A DNA stretch of 27,960 bases, from positions 1 through 27,960 of the forward strand of contig CAZSVI010000039.1 of NCBI GenBank assembly GCA_964610205.1. Direction: 5' to 3'. This stretch comes from CAZSVI01 sp964610205 (GTDB lineage: Bacteria > Bacillota > Clostridia > DSM-8532). The notes beneath the pieces were generated by a model, which searched no databases, was not told where the DNA came from, and saw only the letters and a program-made list of their open reading frames with translations. How positions within the stretch are numbered: position 1 is the stretch's first letter; the number at the start of each line of letters is the position of its first letter. Positions 16,539-25,571 of the stretch are shown here, piece after piece. Made by a program: the position numbers and the translations under genes.

Positions 16539-16690
16539 CAACACATATTACTATTATATCCATATTGTTAAATTATTTTTATATCTCAAAAAGGTTCACG
16601 TTATGCCGATAAAACTATTGAATAATCTTTCTCAAATAAATCAGAGCCATATGCAACTGAGCCCGCACATGATATGGTTTCGGAGGAATT

Positions 16691-18310
16691 ATGAAGTTAC
16701 AGGATATTACGGCATTTAAAAAGAAAATAAAAATAAACAGACACTTAATTATACTTTCATCGGCATCCATAATTTTTTTAACCCTTCTGCTCACAGCGGT
16801 GGGACTTTCCCGCAGCCTTCTGAACAGTAAGTTGGTATACAATGGTATATACCTTGATAACATTCACCTTGGAGGTCTTGATCAGACGGGGCTTAAAAAC
16901 TATCTTGAATCAAAATGCGAATACGATACTTCTTTAATGGAATTGAGTATTTACCACAAAAACTATCCCGTAAAAGTTAGTTTTGATGATCTGAACGTAC
17001 ATATTAATCCGGAAACATTGTTCAAAAATATATATAATCCCGGCAGGCAGGGAAGCTTCATAAAGCGGCTTGTTGAAATTTACAGGCTGCGGAAAAACCA
17101 TTTGTATCTGGAAATGGATGTAATGGTAAACAACCGGGCTGTAGATAATCTGGTCAATGAAATATACGGAAAAACCTATATATCCGAAATTCCGCCATCT
17201 TTAATCATAATGGACAATGAGGTATCCATTCATTCCGGCTCTTACGGCTATAAAGTAAATAAAGAAAAACTGAAAAAGAGGATTGTTGAACAGGCTGGAA
17301 GAATGGAATCCGGCATTGTAATTGTTCCTGTAGAAGAAATACTTCCTTCCAAAATTGATGTGGACTCCTTTTACAGCCAGATTATTCAGGAACCACAAGA
17401 TGCTGTAATCAGTATTGTAAACGGAAAAGTTGAAATTACACCTGAAGTGACCGGAAGGGTACTTGATAAGGCTGCATTCCTTTCTTCAGTCGCAGAGCTT
17501 GAAGGACGGTCAGGAAAATATCCTCTGGATATTACACTTCCCGTAACGTTTTTGGAACCGGCCAGAACTACCGGGAAAATTAAAGCTTCATTATTTAAGG
17601 ACATATTATCATCTTACTCTACAAGTTTTCCCGCAGTCACCGAAAATGACATGAACCGCGCGGAGAATATCCGTATGGCCGTTGAAGCGATTTCTGAAAT
17701 TATACTTCTGCCCGGAGATACCTTTTCGTTTAATGAAACAACAGGAAAACGAACGATGGATAAGGGGTACAGGCTCGCGAACATTTATACTTCGGATGGG
17801 ATTGTTCCGGGAATAGGAGGAGGTATATGCCAGGTATCATCCACCATATACAACGCGGTACTGGAGGCTAACCTTGAGGTTTTGGAACGAAACCCTCATT
17901 TATATGGCGTATCATATGTGGCACTGGGTCGGGATGCCGCTGTTTCCTATGGTTCCGAAGATTTCCGGTTTAAAAACAATGCAAATTGGCCTGTTATGAT
18001 TAAAGGCTCTGTTACCCCGGATAATAAAATACGGTTTACAATCCATGGTACGAATGAAAACCCCGACCTTAAGGTTGTCATTCTGCCATCAGTTCTTAAA
18101 ACAATCCCCTATGCCGCGGAGTATGTGGAAGACAGTACCCTGTCAGGCGGAAACAGTGTTATAAAACAGGCCGGTATGGATGGCGCGATTGTGGATACCT
18201 TTTATATCCTTAGAAACACGAAAGGGGTTGTTTCAAATTACAAGCTTCATACCTCCACCTACAATCCACTTCCGGAGATCATTCATATTTCTCCGGGAAA
18301 TGTTCCGTAA
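16691..18310 (+). CDS. VanW/YoaR-like cell-envelope protein
   Basis: A 539-residue membrane-anchored extracellular protein. Residues about 18-40 form one N-terminal membrane segment. Residues about 80-290 look like two repeats of the putative peptidoglycan-binding domain (PG_binding_4) usual in YoaR-like proteins. A VanW domain follows (about 305-445), with the hallmark GIGGGICQVSSTIYNAVLEA near 374-393 and SFNETTGKRT before it. The last 60 residues (from SGGNSVIKQ) resemble a G5-like beta domain. VanW itself is an accessory gene of vancomycin resistance clusters with no firmly known role, and this chromosomal form should not be read as resistance. CGGAGG precedes the ATG. Confidence 0.9.
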   Translation: MKLQDITAFKKKIKINRHLIILSSASIIFLTLLLTAVGLSRSLLNSKLVYNGIYLDNIHLGGLDQTGLKNYLESKCEYDTSLMELSIYHKNYPVKVSFDDLNVHINPETLFKNIYNPGRQGSFIKRLVEIYRLRKNHLYLEMDVMVNNRAVDNLVNEIYGKTYISEIPPSLIIMDNEVSIHSGSYGYKVNKEKLKKRIVEQAGRMESGIVIVPVEEILPSKIDVDSFYSQIIQEPQDAVISIVNGKVEITPEVTGRVLDKAAFLSSVAELEGRSGKYPLDITLPVTFLEPARTTGKIKASLFKDILSSYSTSFPAVTENDMNRAENIRMAVEAISEIILLPGDTFSFNETTGKRTMDKGYRLANIYTSDGIVPGIGGGICQVSSTIYNAVLEANLEVLERNPHLYGVSYVALGRDAAVSYGSEDFRFKNNANWPVMIKGSVTPDNKIRFTIHGTNENPDLKVVILPSVLKTIPYAAEYVEDSTLSGGNSVIKQAGMDGAIVDTFYILRNTKGVVSNYKLHTSTYNPLPEIIHISPGNVP

Positions 18311-18378
18311 GCTATATTTTCTGTTTATAATATACTTCATCGGGTATATACTACTTCAAAGAATCAAGAAGGTACTTT

Positions 18379-19296
18379 ATGCGCATTTTATTTGCTTCAG
18401 CCAAAGATGAGGGAAAAAAAATCGATCGGTTTATAAAAAATGAACTGCCGGCGATTCCATATTCCCTGATTTCAAAAGCCTTTCGCAAGAGGGATATAAA
18501 ACTGAACGGTACCCGCGTAAAGAACAACCGTATGTTATCAACCGGTGACCGTATAGAACTTTTTATTGCGGATGAAATATTAAATTCGTATCAAAAAAAA
18601 ATACATCTTCCATTTGTTTATGAAGATGACAACATAATTATAATAAATAAACCACAGGGCATTCCTGTACAGGATGAGACCGAGCCTTCGGTTGAAACAA
18701 TCCTGTCCGGCCTGTATTCTTCTTCCGGCAAGAATAAACCGGGGAAAGGGTATCCTGCTTTATGCCACCGTCTGGACCGGAATACCGGGGGGCTTTTACT
18801 TCTTGCTAAAAACCCACAGGCTCTGAATATACTGATTGCAAAATTTAAAACACATGAAATACGCAAACGATATAAATGTGTCGTTGTTGGCCGCCCCGAA
18901 AAACCCTTTGCCGATCTGAAGGCATACCTTCTGAAAGCCCCGGAAAAAAGCCTTGTGAAAATTTATAACCACAGTGTTCCGGAGAGTGTACCCATACAGA
19001 CAAATTACAAAGTGCTGGAGTCAACGGAGGATCTTAGTCTTCTCGACATAGAGCTTGTTACGGGACGCACTCATCAGATAAGAGCTCATCTGGCCCATAT
19101 CGGATACCCTGTTCTTGGGGACGGAAAGTATGGGAAAAACGCGGTTAATCGTAAATATGGATTCAAAAAACAACTTCTTTGGAGCACATGCCTTGAATTT
19201 TTATTTACATCCGACGCATCTGCTTTGAATTACCTGAACGGAAAGAGTTTCTCATTGCCTCCTAAAAGCCTTGAAGAATTTTTACAGCAGAATTAA
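18379..19296 (+). CDS. RluA-family RNA pseudouridine synthase
   Basis: Isomerises specific uridines in RNA, most likely rRNA. The 305 residues contain an N-terminal S4 RNA-binding domain (about 1-65), the catalytic loop CHRLDRNTGGLLLLAK (129-144, catalytic Asp133), and GRTHQIRAH (229-237). This is the RluC/RluD/YlyB architecture; the target uridine cannot be told from sequence. AGAAGG lies before the ATG. It sits 68 bp after the VanW gene in the same direction and may be co-transcribed, although TATAAT at 18326-18331 could supply a weak promoter of its own. Confidence 0.94.
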   Translation: MRILFASAKDEGKKIDRFIKNELPAIPYSLISKAFRKRDIKLNGTRVKNNRMLSTGDRIELFIADEILNSYQKKIHLPFVYEDDNIIIINKPQGIPVQDETEPSVETILSGLYSSSGKNKPGKGYPALCHRLDRNTGGLLLLAKNPQALNILIAKFKTHEIRKRYKCVVVGRPEKPFADLKAYLLKAPEKSLVKIYNHSVPESVPIQTNYKVLESTEDLSLLDIELVTGRTHQIRAHLAHIGYPVLGDGKYGKNAVNRKYGFKKQLLWSTCLEFLFTSDASALNYLNGKSFSLPPKSLEEFLQQN

Positions 19297-19298
19297 AT

Positions 19299-19342
19299 AA
19301 GCGCTTTTGCGAGTTGAGCGCAAAAATGCGGGTGCTAAGCGC
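19299..19342. terminator. Nested hairpin between convergent genes
   Basis: TTTTGCG (19305-19311) pairs with CGCAAAA (19319-19325) around a seven-base loop. An outer arm AGCGCTT starting at 19300 can pair with AAGCGCT ending at 19342. It starts just past the pseudouridine synthase stop and overlaps the last codons of oppF on the other strand. Probably a bidirectional terminator, though the T-run is poor. Confidence 0.5.
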
Positions 19343-20312
19343 TGTGGTGGCAGGATACAAAGTGATCTTTTTCTATTTTTTTCCATGCAGGCGCTTCCTT
19401 TTTGCATATTTCCGAAACAACAGGACATCGGGTATGGAAAGGGCATCCTTTTAATCGGTTCAGCGGACTTGGCACTTCGCCTTCCAGAAGTATTCTTTTT
19501 CTGGATCTTTCCATAACGGGATCCGGAATGGGTACCGAACTGTGCAACGCCCGGGTGTATGGATGCAGCGGGTTTTTGTGCAGTGTATTACTATCCGCAA
19601 GTTCAACCATATTGCCCATATACATAACCATAATCCTGTCGGAGATGTACCGGACCATTGACAAATCATGGGCTATAAACAAATATGTCAAACCCATCCT
19701 TTTTTGAAGTTCCTTAAGCAGGTTTACAACCTGGGCCTGAATGGATACATCCAGAGCTGATATGGGCTCATCGCATATTATAAATTCAGGCTGTACGGCA
19801 AGGGCACGCGCAATTCCAATACGCTGCCGTTGTCCTCCGGAAAACTCATGGGCGAAACGGCCCATATGCTCCGTTTGCAAACCTACAAGTTCCAGCAGTT
19901 CCCGGACCTTTTCCCTGCGTTTTTCTCCTTTTGCCAGACCGTGGATATCCATAGGCTCTCCAATAATATCCTCCACAGTCATCCTGGGATTCAGTGAGGC
20001 ATACGGGTCCTGAAAAATCATCTGCATTTTCCGGCGATATGGTTTCATTTCCTTCTCCGGAAGCTTGAATATATCCACATCCTTATAATACACTTCTCCG
20101 GCGGTAGGAGAATATAACCTTAGAATGGTTCTCCCTGCTGTGGATTTTCCGCAGCCTGATTCTCCTACAAGACCAACCGTCTCACCGGGCATAATGTTTA
20201 CGGTAATATTATCAACGGCCTTCAGCCAATTATCTCCGATAAGAAAATATTTTTTTAAATTTTGTACCCGAACCAAAGGTTCCTTTTCAATGTCATTTAT
20301 GATTTTTCCCAA
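19335..20312 (-). CDS. oppF: Oligopeptide ABC transporter ATP-binding protein OppF
   Basis: Second ATPase subunit of a peptide importer. With a TTG start at 20310-20312 it has 325 residues. Motifs: Walker A GESGCGKST (50-58), Q-loop MIFQDPYASLNP, signature HEFSGGQRQRIGIARAL, Walker B FIICDEPISALDV, H-loop FIAHDL. The C-terminal oligo_HPY extension ends with spaced cysteines (GCPFHTRC and two more Cys), usual in this family. GGAGG lies seven bases before the TTG at 20312; the frame's earlier TTG at 20342 overlaps the oppD stop and has no such site. It is the last gene of the opp operon and ends inside a hairpin shared with the convergent gene. Confidence 0.95.
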   Translation of the reverse strand: MGKIINDIEKEPLVRVQNLKKYFLIGDNWLKAVDNITVNIMPGETVGLVGESGCGKSTAGRTILRLYSPTAGEVYYKDVDIFKLPEKEMKPYRRKMQMIFQDPYASLNPRMTVEDIIGEPMDIHGLAKGEKRREKVRELLELVGLQTEHMGRFAHEFSGGQRQRIGIARALAVQPEFIICDEPISALDVSIQAQVVNLLKELQKRMGLTYLFIAHDLSMVRYISDRIMVMYMGNMVELADSNTLHKNPLHPYTRALHSSVPIPDPVMERSRKRILLEGEVPSPLNRLKGCPFHTRCPVVSEICKKEAPAWKKIEKDHFVSCHHSA

Positions 20313-20338
20313 AATTTTTCCTCCTTTTATGCGGCCTG

Positions 20339-21331
20339 TCAAGCCGTAAATTCAGAGGCCAAAGGATGATACAGCCAGCATGCGGCTTTATGGCCTTTCC
20401 CGAATTCTATTAATTCAGGGTAACAACCCCTGCATACTTTCATCGCGTTTTTACACCGGGCGTAAAACGGACATCCGTCAGGCGGGTCGAAAAGATCCGG
20501 CGGAGAACCGGGAATAGGGGTTAATGCTTCGTTTCTGCTCATTTCCATGCTTGGCACCGATTTTAATAACCCTTTCGTATACGGATGCTTCAGCTTATCA
20601 AATATATCATAAACCGTTCCCGATTCCAAAATCTTTCCCGCGTACATTACAATTACCCGATCACACATCTTGGCCACAATCCCAAGGTCATGGGTAATCA
20701 GAATAATAGATGTGTTTGTTTTCTGTTGAATCTCCTTTAAAAGCTCCAATATCTGTGCCTGTATGGTAACATCCAGAGCTGTTGTGGGCTCATCCGCTAT
20801 TAAAAGCCTGGGCTCGCACGCAAGGGCAAGCGCGATCATCGCCCTTTGCCTCATTCCTCCGGAAAACTCATGGGGATATTGTTGAATCCTTTTTTCGGGA
20901 TGTGCTATACTGACCATTTTCAACATTTCAACAGCTTTTTTTATGGCGTCGGCCTTTTTCATCCGGTGATGAAGCATCAGCCCCTCTGCTATTTGATAAC
21001 CGATTTTCATAGTGGGATTAAGGGAAGTCATCGGATCCTGAAAAATCATTCCTATTTCATTTCCCCGGATTTTGCGTATTTCCTTCTCGGGTTTTTTTAT
21101 TAAATCCTCACCGTTAAACATAACACTTCCACCCTTATACCTGGCGGGAGGTTTCAATAAAAGCTGCATAATGCCCTGGGCGGTAACACTTTTTCCGCAT
21201 CCCGACTCACCGACAATACCAAGCGTTTCCCCTCTGCACAAATCGAAGGATACTCCCCTTACTGCCTGAACCTCTCCGGCATAAGTGTCAAAGGAAATTT
21301 TCAGTTCCTTAACATCAAGAAGCTTTTCCAT
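20339..21331 (-). CDS. oppD: Oligopeptide ABC transporter ATP-binding protein OppD
   Basis: First ATPase subunit of the importer, 330 residues. Motifs: Walker A GESGCGKSV (41-49), Q-loop MIFQDPMTSLNP, signature HEFSGGMRQRAMIALAL, Walker B LLIADEPTTALDV, H-loop LITHDL. The C-terminal oligo_HPY region includes PPDLFDPPDGCPFYARC with a cysteine cluster. AGGAG lies seven bases before the ATG. It lies 14 bp after oppC. OppD and OppF form the heterodimeric motor on the inner face of the membrane. Confidence 0.96.
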   Translation of the reverse strand: MEKLLDVKELKISFDTYAGEVQAVRGVSFDLCRGETLGIVGESGCGKSVTAQGIMQLLLKPPARYKGGSVMFNGEDLIKKPEKEIRKIRGNEIGMIFQDPMTSLNPTMKIGYQIAEGLMLHHRMKKADAIKKAVEMLKMVSIAHPEKRIQQYPHEFSGGMRQRAMIALALACEPRLLIADEPTTALDVTIQAQILELLKEIQQKTNTSIILITHDLGIVAKMCDRVIVMYAGKILESGTVYDIFDKLKHPYTKGLLKSVPSMEMSRNEALTPIPGSPPDLFDPPDGCPFYARCKNAMKVCRGCYPELIEFGKGHKAACWLYHPLASEFTA

Positions 21332-21345
21332 AATCCTTCTCCTTC

Positions 21346-22281
21346 CTATTTCCTCAACCTGGGATCCAGCGCATCCCTGAGCCCGTCTCCCAACACATTG
21401 AAAGCAAACATTGTAAGGGAAATCAGAAGGGCCGGAATAAACAATTGGTACGTATTACCTACGATAAATGCCGATAACGCGTCATTGGCCATTGAACCCC
21501 AACTGGACATTGGCGCCTGAACACCAAGTCCCAGAAAGCTGAGTGTCGCCTCCGCAAAAATGGCGCTGGGTACAGACAGTGTCATATTCACAAGAATGGA
21601 TCCCATTGCGTTTGGAATCATATGCTTGTTTAAAATCCATTTTGTATTCGCACCCATAACCCTGGCCGCCTGAACATATTCCATTTCCTTAAGCTGCAAG
21701 ACCTGTCCCCTGACAAGCCTTGCCATTCTAAGCCAGCCGGTTAGCGATATGGCCAGAATTACCGTAAATACCCCTCTGGGCAACACCACCATCAACAAAA
21801 TAGCCACAAGAAGATATGGAATACTATACAGAATCTCGGCAAACCGCATCATCATATTGTCTGTTTTACCGCCTTTCAAACCCGATATGCCCCCATACAA
21901 AACACCAACGGCCAAATCAATTACCGCAGCCATAATTCCGATAAAAAGAGATATCCTTGCCCCGTACCAGGATCTTGTGAATATATCTCTCCCAAGACTG
22001 TCGGTTCCAAACCAGTGCGTCCGATTCGGCGGCATGTTCTTTTTTGAGAAATTTTGTTCAGTATAGGTAAACCCATTTAAATAGGGTCCGATTATAGCCA
22101 AAAGAACAAGAATAGCAATTACAATAAGCCCTGCCATGGCAAGCTTGTTTTTTTTCAGCCTGCGCCAGGCATCCTGCCAGTATGTCAAGCTTGGCCTTCG
22201 TATTGTTTCAGCTTCATTAAAATTATTCTCAGCCGGTTCGAACAACTCCGGTGAAAGATGTATTGCCCTCTCTTCCATCAT
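21346..22281 (-). CDS. oppC: Oligopeptide ABC transporter permease OppC
   Basis: Inner-membrane permease, 311 residues. A soluble N-terminus of about 45 residues precedes the first membrane helix (about 48-70), then the OppC_N region and a BPD_transp_1 domain with five further helices. The EAA loop that contacts the ATPase reads EYVQAARVMGANTKWILNKH. The ATG at 22281 overlaps the oppB stop as ATGA. A second ATG immediately after it (22278) has better spacing from AGGAGG, so the product may lack the first Met. Confidence 0.95.
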   Translation of the reverse strand: MMEERAIHLSPELFEPAENNFNEAETIRRPSLTYWQDAWRRLKKNKLAMAGLIVIAILVLLAIIGPYLNGFTYTEQNFSKKNMPPNRTHWFGTDSLGRDIFTRSWYGARISLFIGIMAAVIDLAVGVLYGGISGLKGGKTDNMMMRFAEILYSIPYLLVAILLMVVLPRGVFTVILAISLTGWLRMARLVRGQVLQLKEMEYVQAARVMGANTKWILNKHMIPNAMGSILVNMTLSVPSAIFAEATLSFLGLGVQAPMSSWGSMANDALSAFIVGNTYQLFIPALLISLTMFAFNVLGDGLRDALDPRLRK

Positions 22282-23273
22282 AGCTCCTCCTGTCTGTTTT
22301 CTTCCGTATTTGATTCCGGCTCACAGTATGTTTTTTTATCCCCAACCAGCTTAATTCGCGGATCTATTAAAACATAAGCCACATCCACAATAAACATCAT
22401 GAAGATAAGAATTGCGCTGTAAAAGATTGTGGAACCCAAAATAACCGAGTAATCCCTGTCGGTAACCGATTTTGTAAACGCCTCACCCATTCCCGGAATA
22501 CTGAAGATCCGCTCTATAATAAAACTTCCCACCACAAGGTTTGTAGCGATTATTCCCAGAATGGTCACCACCGGGAGCATGGCGTTCCGTATACCGTGCC
22601 TCATTACAACCTGCCGCTCCGACAACCCTTTTGATCGTGCCGTTCTGATATAATCCTGGTTCATCACCTCCAGCATGGATGAGCGCATCATCCTGGCCAG
22701 AACCGCCACAGGCATTCCTGCAAGGGCCAGAGTCGGAAGAATGGTATGCGCGAAGGATTTCCACTGGGCAGTGGGAAACATACCCCACTTCACCGCGAAA
22801 AAATGTATTAATAAAGTCGCAAGGATAAAGCTTGGTACCGAGATCCCCACAATGGCCAGAACCATCGAGAAATAGTCGGGCCACTTGTTGTGTTTCAGGG
22901 CCGCCGCAATTCCCAGTCCCAACCCGGCAACAACGGCCGCAATAAGAGCCTGAATCCCCAGTTGTGCCGAGACAGGAAAATTATTCTTAATATAATAATT
23001 CACATTTATGATTCTGGACTTGGTGGATGGCCCGAAATCAAAACGTGCCAGATTTTTTAAATATATAAAATATTGAACCACCTTAGGCTTGTCCAGGTTG
23101 TAATGCTTTAGCAGGTTCTGATACACCGCTTCGGGCATTTTTCCCTCTTTTTTAAACGGATCACCCGGAATAGAGTGCATCAATATAAATGTTGCCGTGA
23201 TAATAATCCATATGGTTAACAGTGCCTGTAAGAATCTTTTTAAAATATACCTGACCAATTGATTAACCCCCAT
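22278..23273 (-). CDS. oppB: Oligopeptide ABC transporter permease OppB
   Basis: Inner-membrane permease, 331 residues, beginning VRYILKRFLQALLTIW as usual for OppB, with a first helix at about 10-32, then helices from about residue 100 onward. The EAA loop is DYIRTARSKGLSERQVVMRHG. The ATG at 23273 has only GGTGA before it; a TTG at 23258 lies eight bases after GGGGG and would give a start directly at VRYIL, so the true start is uncertain by five codons. The C-terminal tail after IDPRIKLVG is about 20 residues longer than typical and hydrophilic. Confidence 0.95.
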   Translation of the reverse strand: MGVNQLVRYILKRFLQALLTIWIIITATFILMHSIPGDPFKKEGKMPEAVYQNLLKHYNLDKPKVVQYFIYLKNLARFDFGPSTKSRIINVNYYIKNNFPVSAQLGIQALIAAVVAGLGLGIAAALKHNKWPDYFSMVLAIVGISVPSFILATLLIHFFAVKWGMFPTAQWKSFAHTILPTLALAGMPVAVLARMMRSSMLEVMNQDYIRTARSKGLSERQVVMRHGIRNAMLPVVTILGIIATNLVVGSFIIERIFSIPGMGEAFTKSVTDRDYSVILGSTIFYSAILIFMMFIVDVAYVLIDPRIKLVGDKKTYCEPESNTEENRQEEL

Positions 23274-23443
23274 ATCAGTTCACCGGCAGATGTGCCTGTT
23301 CCGGTCACAACCAAAACAAATGGCACGGGCATAAATTCATGTCTATATATATGTTAAATTTTTTATTTCAAAATATATAGTGCTTTTATTTAATGACCTC
23401 ACCGGTTTCATTTATTTTCCATAACAACTTATATATCAAAGAA

Positions 23444-23470
23444 GGTATGCCGCATTGTATACGGCATACC
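23444..23470 (-). terminator. Hairpin between oppA and oppB
   Basis: GGTATGCCG (23444-23452) and CGGCATACC (23462-23470) form a perfect 9-bp stem with a nine-base loop. On the minus strand it is followed by TTCTTTGATAT, a weak T-tract. It lies 50 bases past the oppA stop. It probably ends part of the oppA transcripts or protects their 3' ends, so that the binding protein is made in excess over the permease. Confidence 0.75.
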
Positions 23471-23519
23471 ACCTTTTCATTAAGTTGTATAAATATCAGG
23501 TTTTCCCGGTTATCCTGTG

Positions 23520-25169
23520 TTATTGAATATCCGCGTATATTGCGGAAATATCACGGTTTACCACTTTTGTAATACCGGTTACATTGGGTTTAACCACATA
23601 CGGACGGGTGTAGTGGTAAATCGGCATCACGGGCATCTGATCCATAAAAATCCTTTCCGCTTCCATCATAAGCTCAAAACGTTCATTTTCATTGAATTCC
23701 GTTTTTGCATTGTTTATTTTTCTGTCAAAATTCTCATCGGTCCACCCGGTATCATTCTGAGTACTGGCAGATTCCCACATGTCCAGAAATGTCATAGGAT
23801 CAACATAGTCTCCAATCCAGCCCGCTCGGGAAACCTGATAATCCAGTGCGTGTTCCCTGTCAATTTTAATCTGGAAATCAGTATTTTCCAGTTGAGCAGT
23901 AATACCCAGGTTCCTGTTCCACATTTCCTGAATGGCTTCCGCAAGCAGCTTGTGTCCCTCACTCGTGTTGTATAAAATGGTGAAGGACAAATTTGTCATG
24001 CCTTCTTCGGCAAGCCCTTCCGCAAGCAATTTCTTTGCCTGAACTACATCCTCGGTAAAGTACGGTCCAACGGTTTCTTCATAGTCTCGTCCGTTAGGCA
24101 TGGGAATTCCGGGAGGTACTATACCAAAAGCGGGGCGCTGGCCTCCCTGGGCAACTTCATTTACGATGGACTCCCGATCGATGGCCATGGACAACGCTTT
24201 TCTTACCTTTACATTGTTAAAGGGCTTCACTGATGTATTGAATCGGTAGAAATACACTGCCAGTTCATCTCCGATAATCAACTCCGGATTGTTCTGATTA
24301 CGCTGCTCGGCAAGAATATCGGGTGGGAGATCAAATTCGACATGCAATTCACCGTTTTGGTACATCTGCCATGCGGTATTCCTTTCCTCAATCATTGCGA
24401 AATCTATTCCATCCAGGTTTATTTGATCAGCATTATAGTAGTTTTCATTTTTCCTGACCACAATATTCTGCTTGTGATTCCATTCGGTAATTTTAAAGGG
24501 ACCGTTTGATACCATTGTTGCTGCGTCATTCGCCCAATCCGGGTTTCCTTCCTGAACCTTTTTATTAATCGGGTAATACGTATAAAAAGCACATAATTCA
24601 AGAAAATACGGCGCGGGCTGCGCAAGATTCACCTCAAGAGTCTTGTCATCCAGAGCCTTGACACCTATCTGGTCTTCCAGCGCTTGAAGTTTTGCTTCAT
24701 CGGTTTCCTCACTGCTGTTGTATTCGAAGGCACCCTCGAGATAATACAACTGAAACGCATAGTCGGAAGCAGTAGCAGGTCTCAATGCATATTTCCATGC
24801 ATATTCAAAATCATGAGCGGTTACAGGATCGCCGTTTGACCATTTTATTCCGTCACGAAGCGTGAAGGTATACCTTAATCCGTCAGTCGAACGTGTCCAC
24901 GTTTGAGCCATCCCCTCAACGATCATTCCCTGGGGTGTTCTTTTTGTCAACCCTTCAAATGTGTGATCCAGTATAATTGATTCATGAGTTCCCTGTGCCA
25001 GTGCCGGATGCAGTGAACCCGGTTCGGAATGTGAATTAAGCTTCAATACCTTTTCGCCTGCCCTGTTATTGTCTCCGCCGGGCGCTTGCTCTGCCGCCCT
25101 GCATGCTGTGAAAACGAAAAAGAAAGCCGTAAACATAACAACAAAATAAAGAGCCCTTCTTTTTTTCAT
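23520..25169 (-). CDS. oppA: Oligopeptide-binding lipoprotein OppA
   Basis: Extracellular substrate-binding protein (SBP_bac_5 family), 549 residues, that delivers peptides to OppBC. Residues 1-22 are a lipoprotein signal ending FTAC, so Cys23 should be lipidated. The mature part starts with a short polar linker, then the family's N-terminal region around LNSHSEPGSLHPALAQGTHE and TFTLRDGIKWSNGDPVTAHD, and a later FNTSVKPFNNVKVRKALSMA segment. AAGGAGGAG precedes the ATG. It is the first gene of oppABCDF. Related proteins bind peptides of two to many residues, and the preference here is unknown. Confidence 0.96.
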   Translation of the reverse strand: MKKRRALYFVVMFTAFFFVFTACRAAEQAPGGDNNRAGEKVLKLNSHSEPGSLHPALAQGTHESIILDHTFEGLTKRTPQGMIVEGMAQTWTRSTDGLRYTFTLRDGIKWSNGDPVTAHDFEYAWKYALRPATASDYAFQLYYLEGAFEYNSSEETDEAKLQALEDQIGVKALDDKTLEVNLAQPAPYFLELCAFYTYYPINKKVQEGNPDWANDAATMVSNGPFKITEWNHKQNIVVRKNENYYNADQINLDGIDFAMIEERNTAWQMYQNGELHVEFDLPPDILAEQRNQNNPELIIGDELAVYFYRFNTSVKPFNNVKVRKALSMAIDRESIVNEVAQGGQRPAFGIVPPGIPMPNGRDYEETVGPYFTEDVVQAKKLLAEGLAEEGMTNLSFTILYNTSEGHKLLAEAIQEMWNRNLGITAQLENTDFQIKIDREHALDYQVSRAGWIGDYVDPMTFLDMWESASTQNDTGWTDENFDRKINNAKTEFNENERFELMMEAERIFMDQMPVMPIYHYTRPYVVKPNVTGITKVVNRDISAIYADIQ

Positions 25170-25186
25170 TGAATCTCCTCCTTAAA

Positions 25187-25215
25187 ATTATACTATGTTC
25201 TGTTTGTTTTGTCAC
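25187..25215 (-). promoter_or_regulatory. oppA operon promoter
   Basis: On the minus strand GTGACA (25215-25210), a 17-base spacer and TATAAT (25192-25187). The -10 lies only three bases before the AAGGAGGAG ribosome binding site, so the leader would be unusually short, about 11-12 bases. Confidence 0.65.
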
Positions 25216-25476
25216 CTATTAGTTGTACTATATTTTAATATTATTTAAGTTTTATATTGTAATATTACTTATATTTTCCCTTTACCTTATCTTATTGATC
25301 TGTTATATGAATCTACTATTACTATTTTGTTCCAATATTCTTTTTTTCATACCTGCCATTGATTTATTTTTCCAGATGTACCGTATTAATAGACAACTGC
25401 TGTTCTGCAAAGGAAAATAATATAAAACAGTTGATGGTGCAAAATGTCAGTCCGGGAAATATTATGGCAGATAAAG

Positions 25477-25514
25477 AAAAAAGAGCCTGAACTAATACTT
25501 GTTCAGACTCTTTT
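25477..25514 (-). terminator. Intrinsic terminator downstream of larA
   Basis: On the minus strand AAAAGAGTCTGAAC pairs with GTTCAGGCTCTTTT around an eight-base loop (25493-25500), fully paired if one G-U is allowed, and is followed by a T-run. It starts 58 bases past the larA stop. On the plus strand the same stem has a C-A mismatch, so it is best suited to larA. Confidence 0.88.
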
Positions 25515-25571
25515 AGTTAAACAATACAAAACTTAAAAGAATTATTATTAAGTTTTATGCCTTATTATCTT

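Larger units (their letters stand above)
16390..16690. other. Divergent intergenic region
   Basis: About 300 bases between two divergent genes. It holds a good minus-strand promoter and a weaker, overlapping plus-strand one (listed separately). The rest, about 16540-16680, is A+T-rich. No convincing gene, terminator or riboswitch is visible. A 68-codon plus-strand frame starting at 16513 runs through the VanW ribosome binding site and start and is judged spurious. Confidence 0.6.
25170..25571. other. A+T-rich intergenic region between larA and oppA
   Basis: About 400 bases. It contains the oppA promoter at the left end and the larA terminator at the right end (listed separately). The middle, about 25220-25470, is strongly A+T-rich. 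A 65-codon frame at 25223-25420 is only Leu/Ile/Phe-rich translation of low-complexity sequence with no ribosome binding site. Nothing else was recognised. Confidence 0.6.

Noticed and set aside
16513..16719. 68-codon plus-strand frame before the VanW gene
   Set aside because: It runs across the VanW ribosome binding site and start codon in another frame and has no initiation signal.
16691..18310. VanW domain as evidence of a vancomycin resistance cluster
   Set aside because: No vanHAX, vanRS or D,D-peptidase genes are nearby; YoaR-like VanW proteins are common in Firmicutes chromosomes.
25223..25420. 65-codon plus-strand frame between oppA and larA, resembling a membrane peptide
   Set aside because: Low-complexity A+T-rich sequence translates to Leu/Ile/Phe in most frames; no ribosome binding site, and it lies just behind the oppA promoter.
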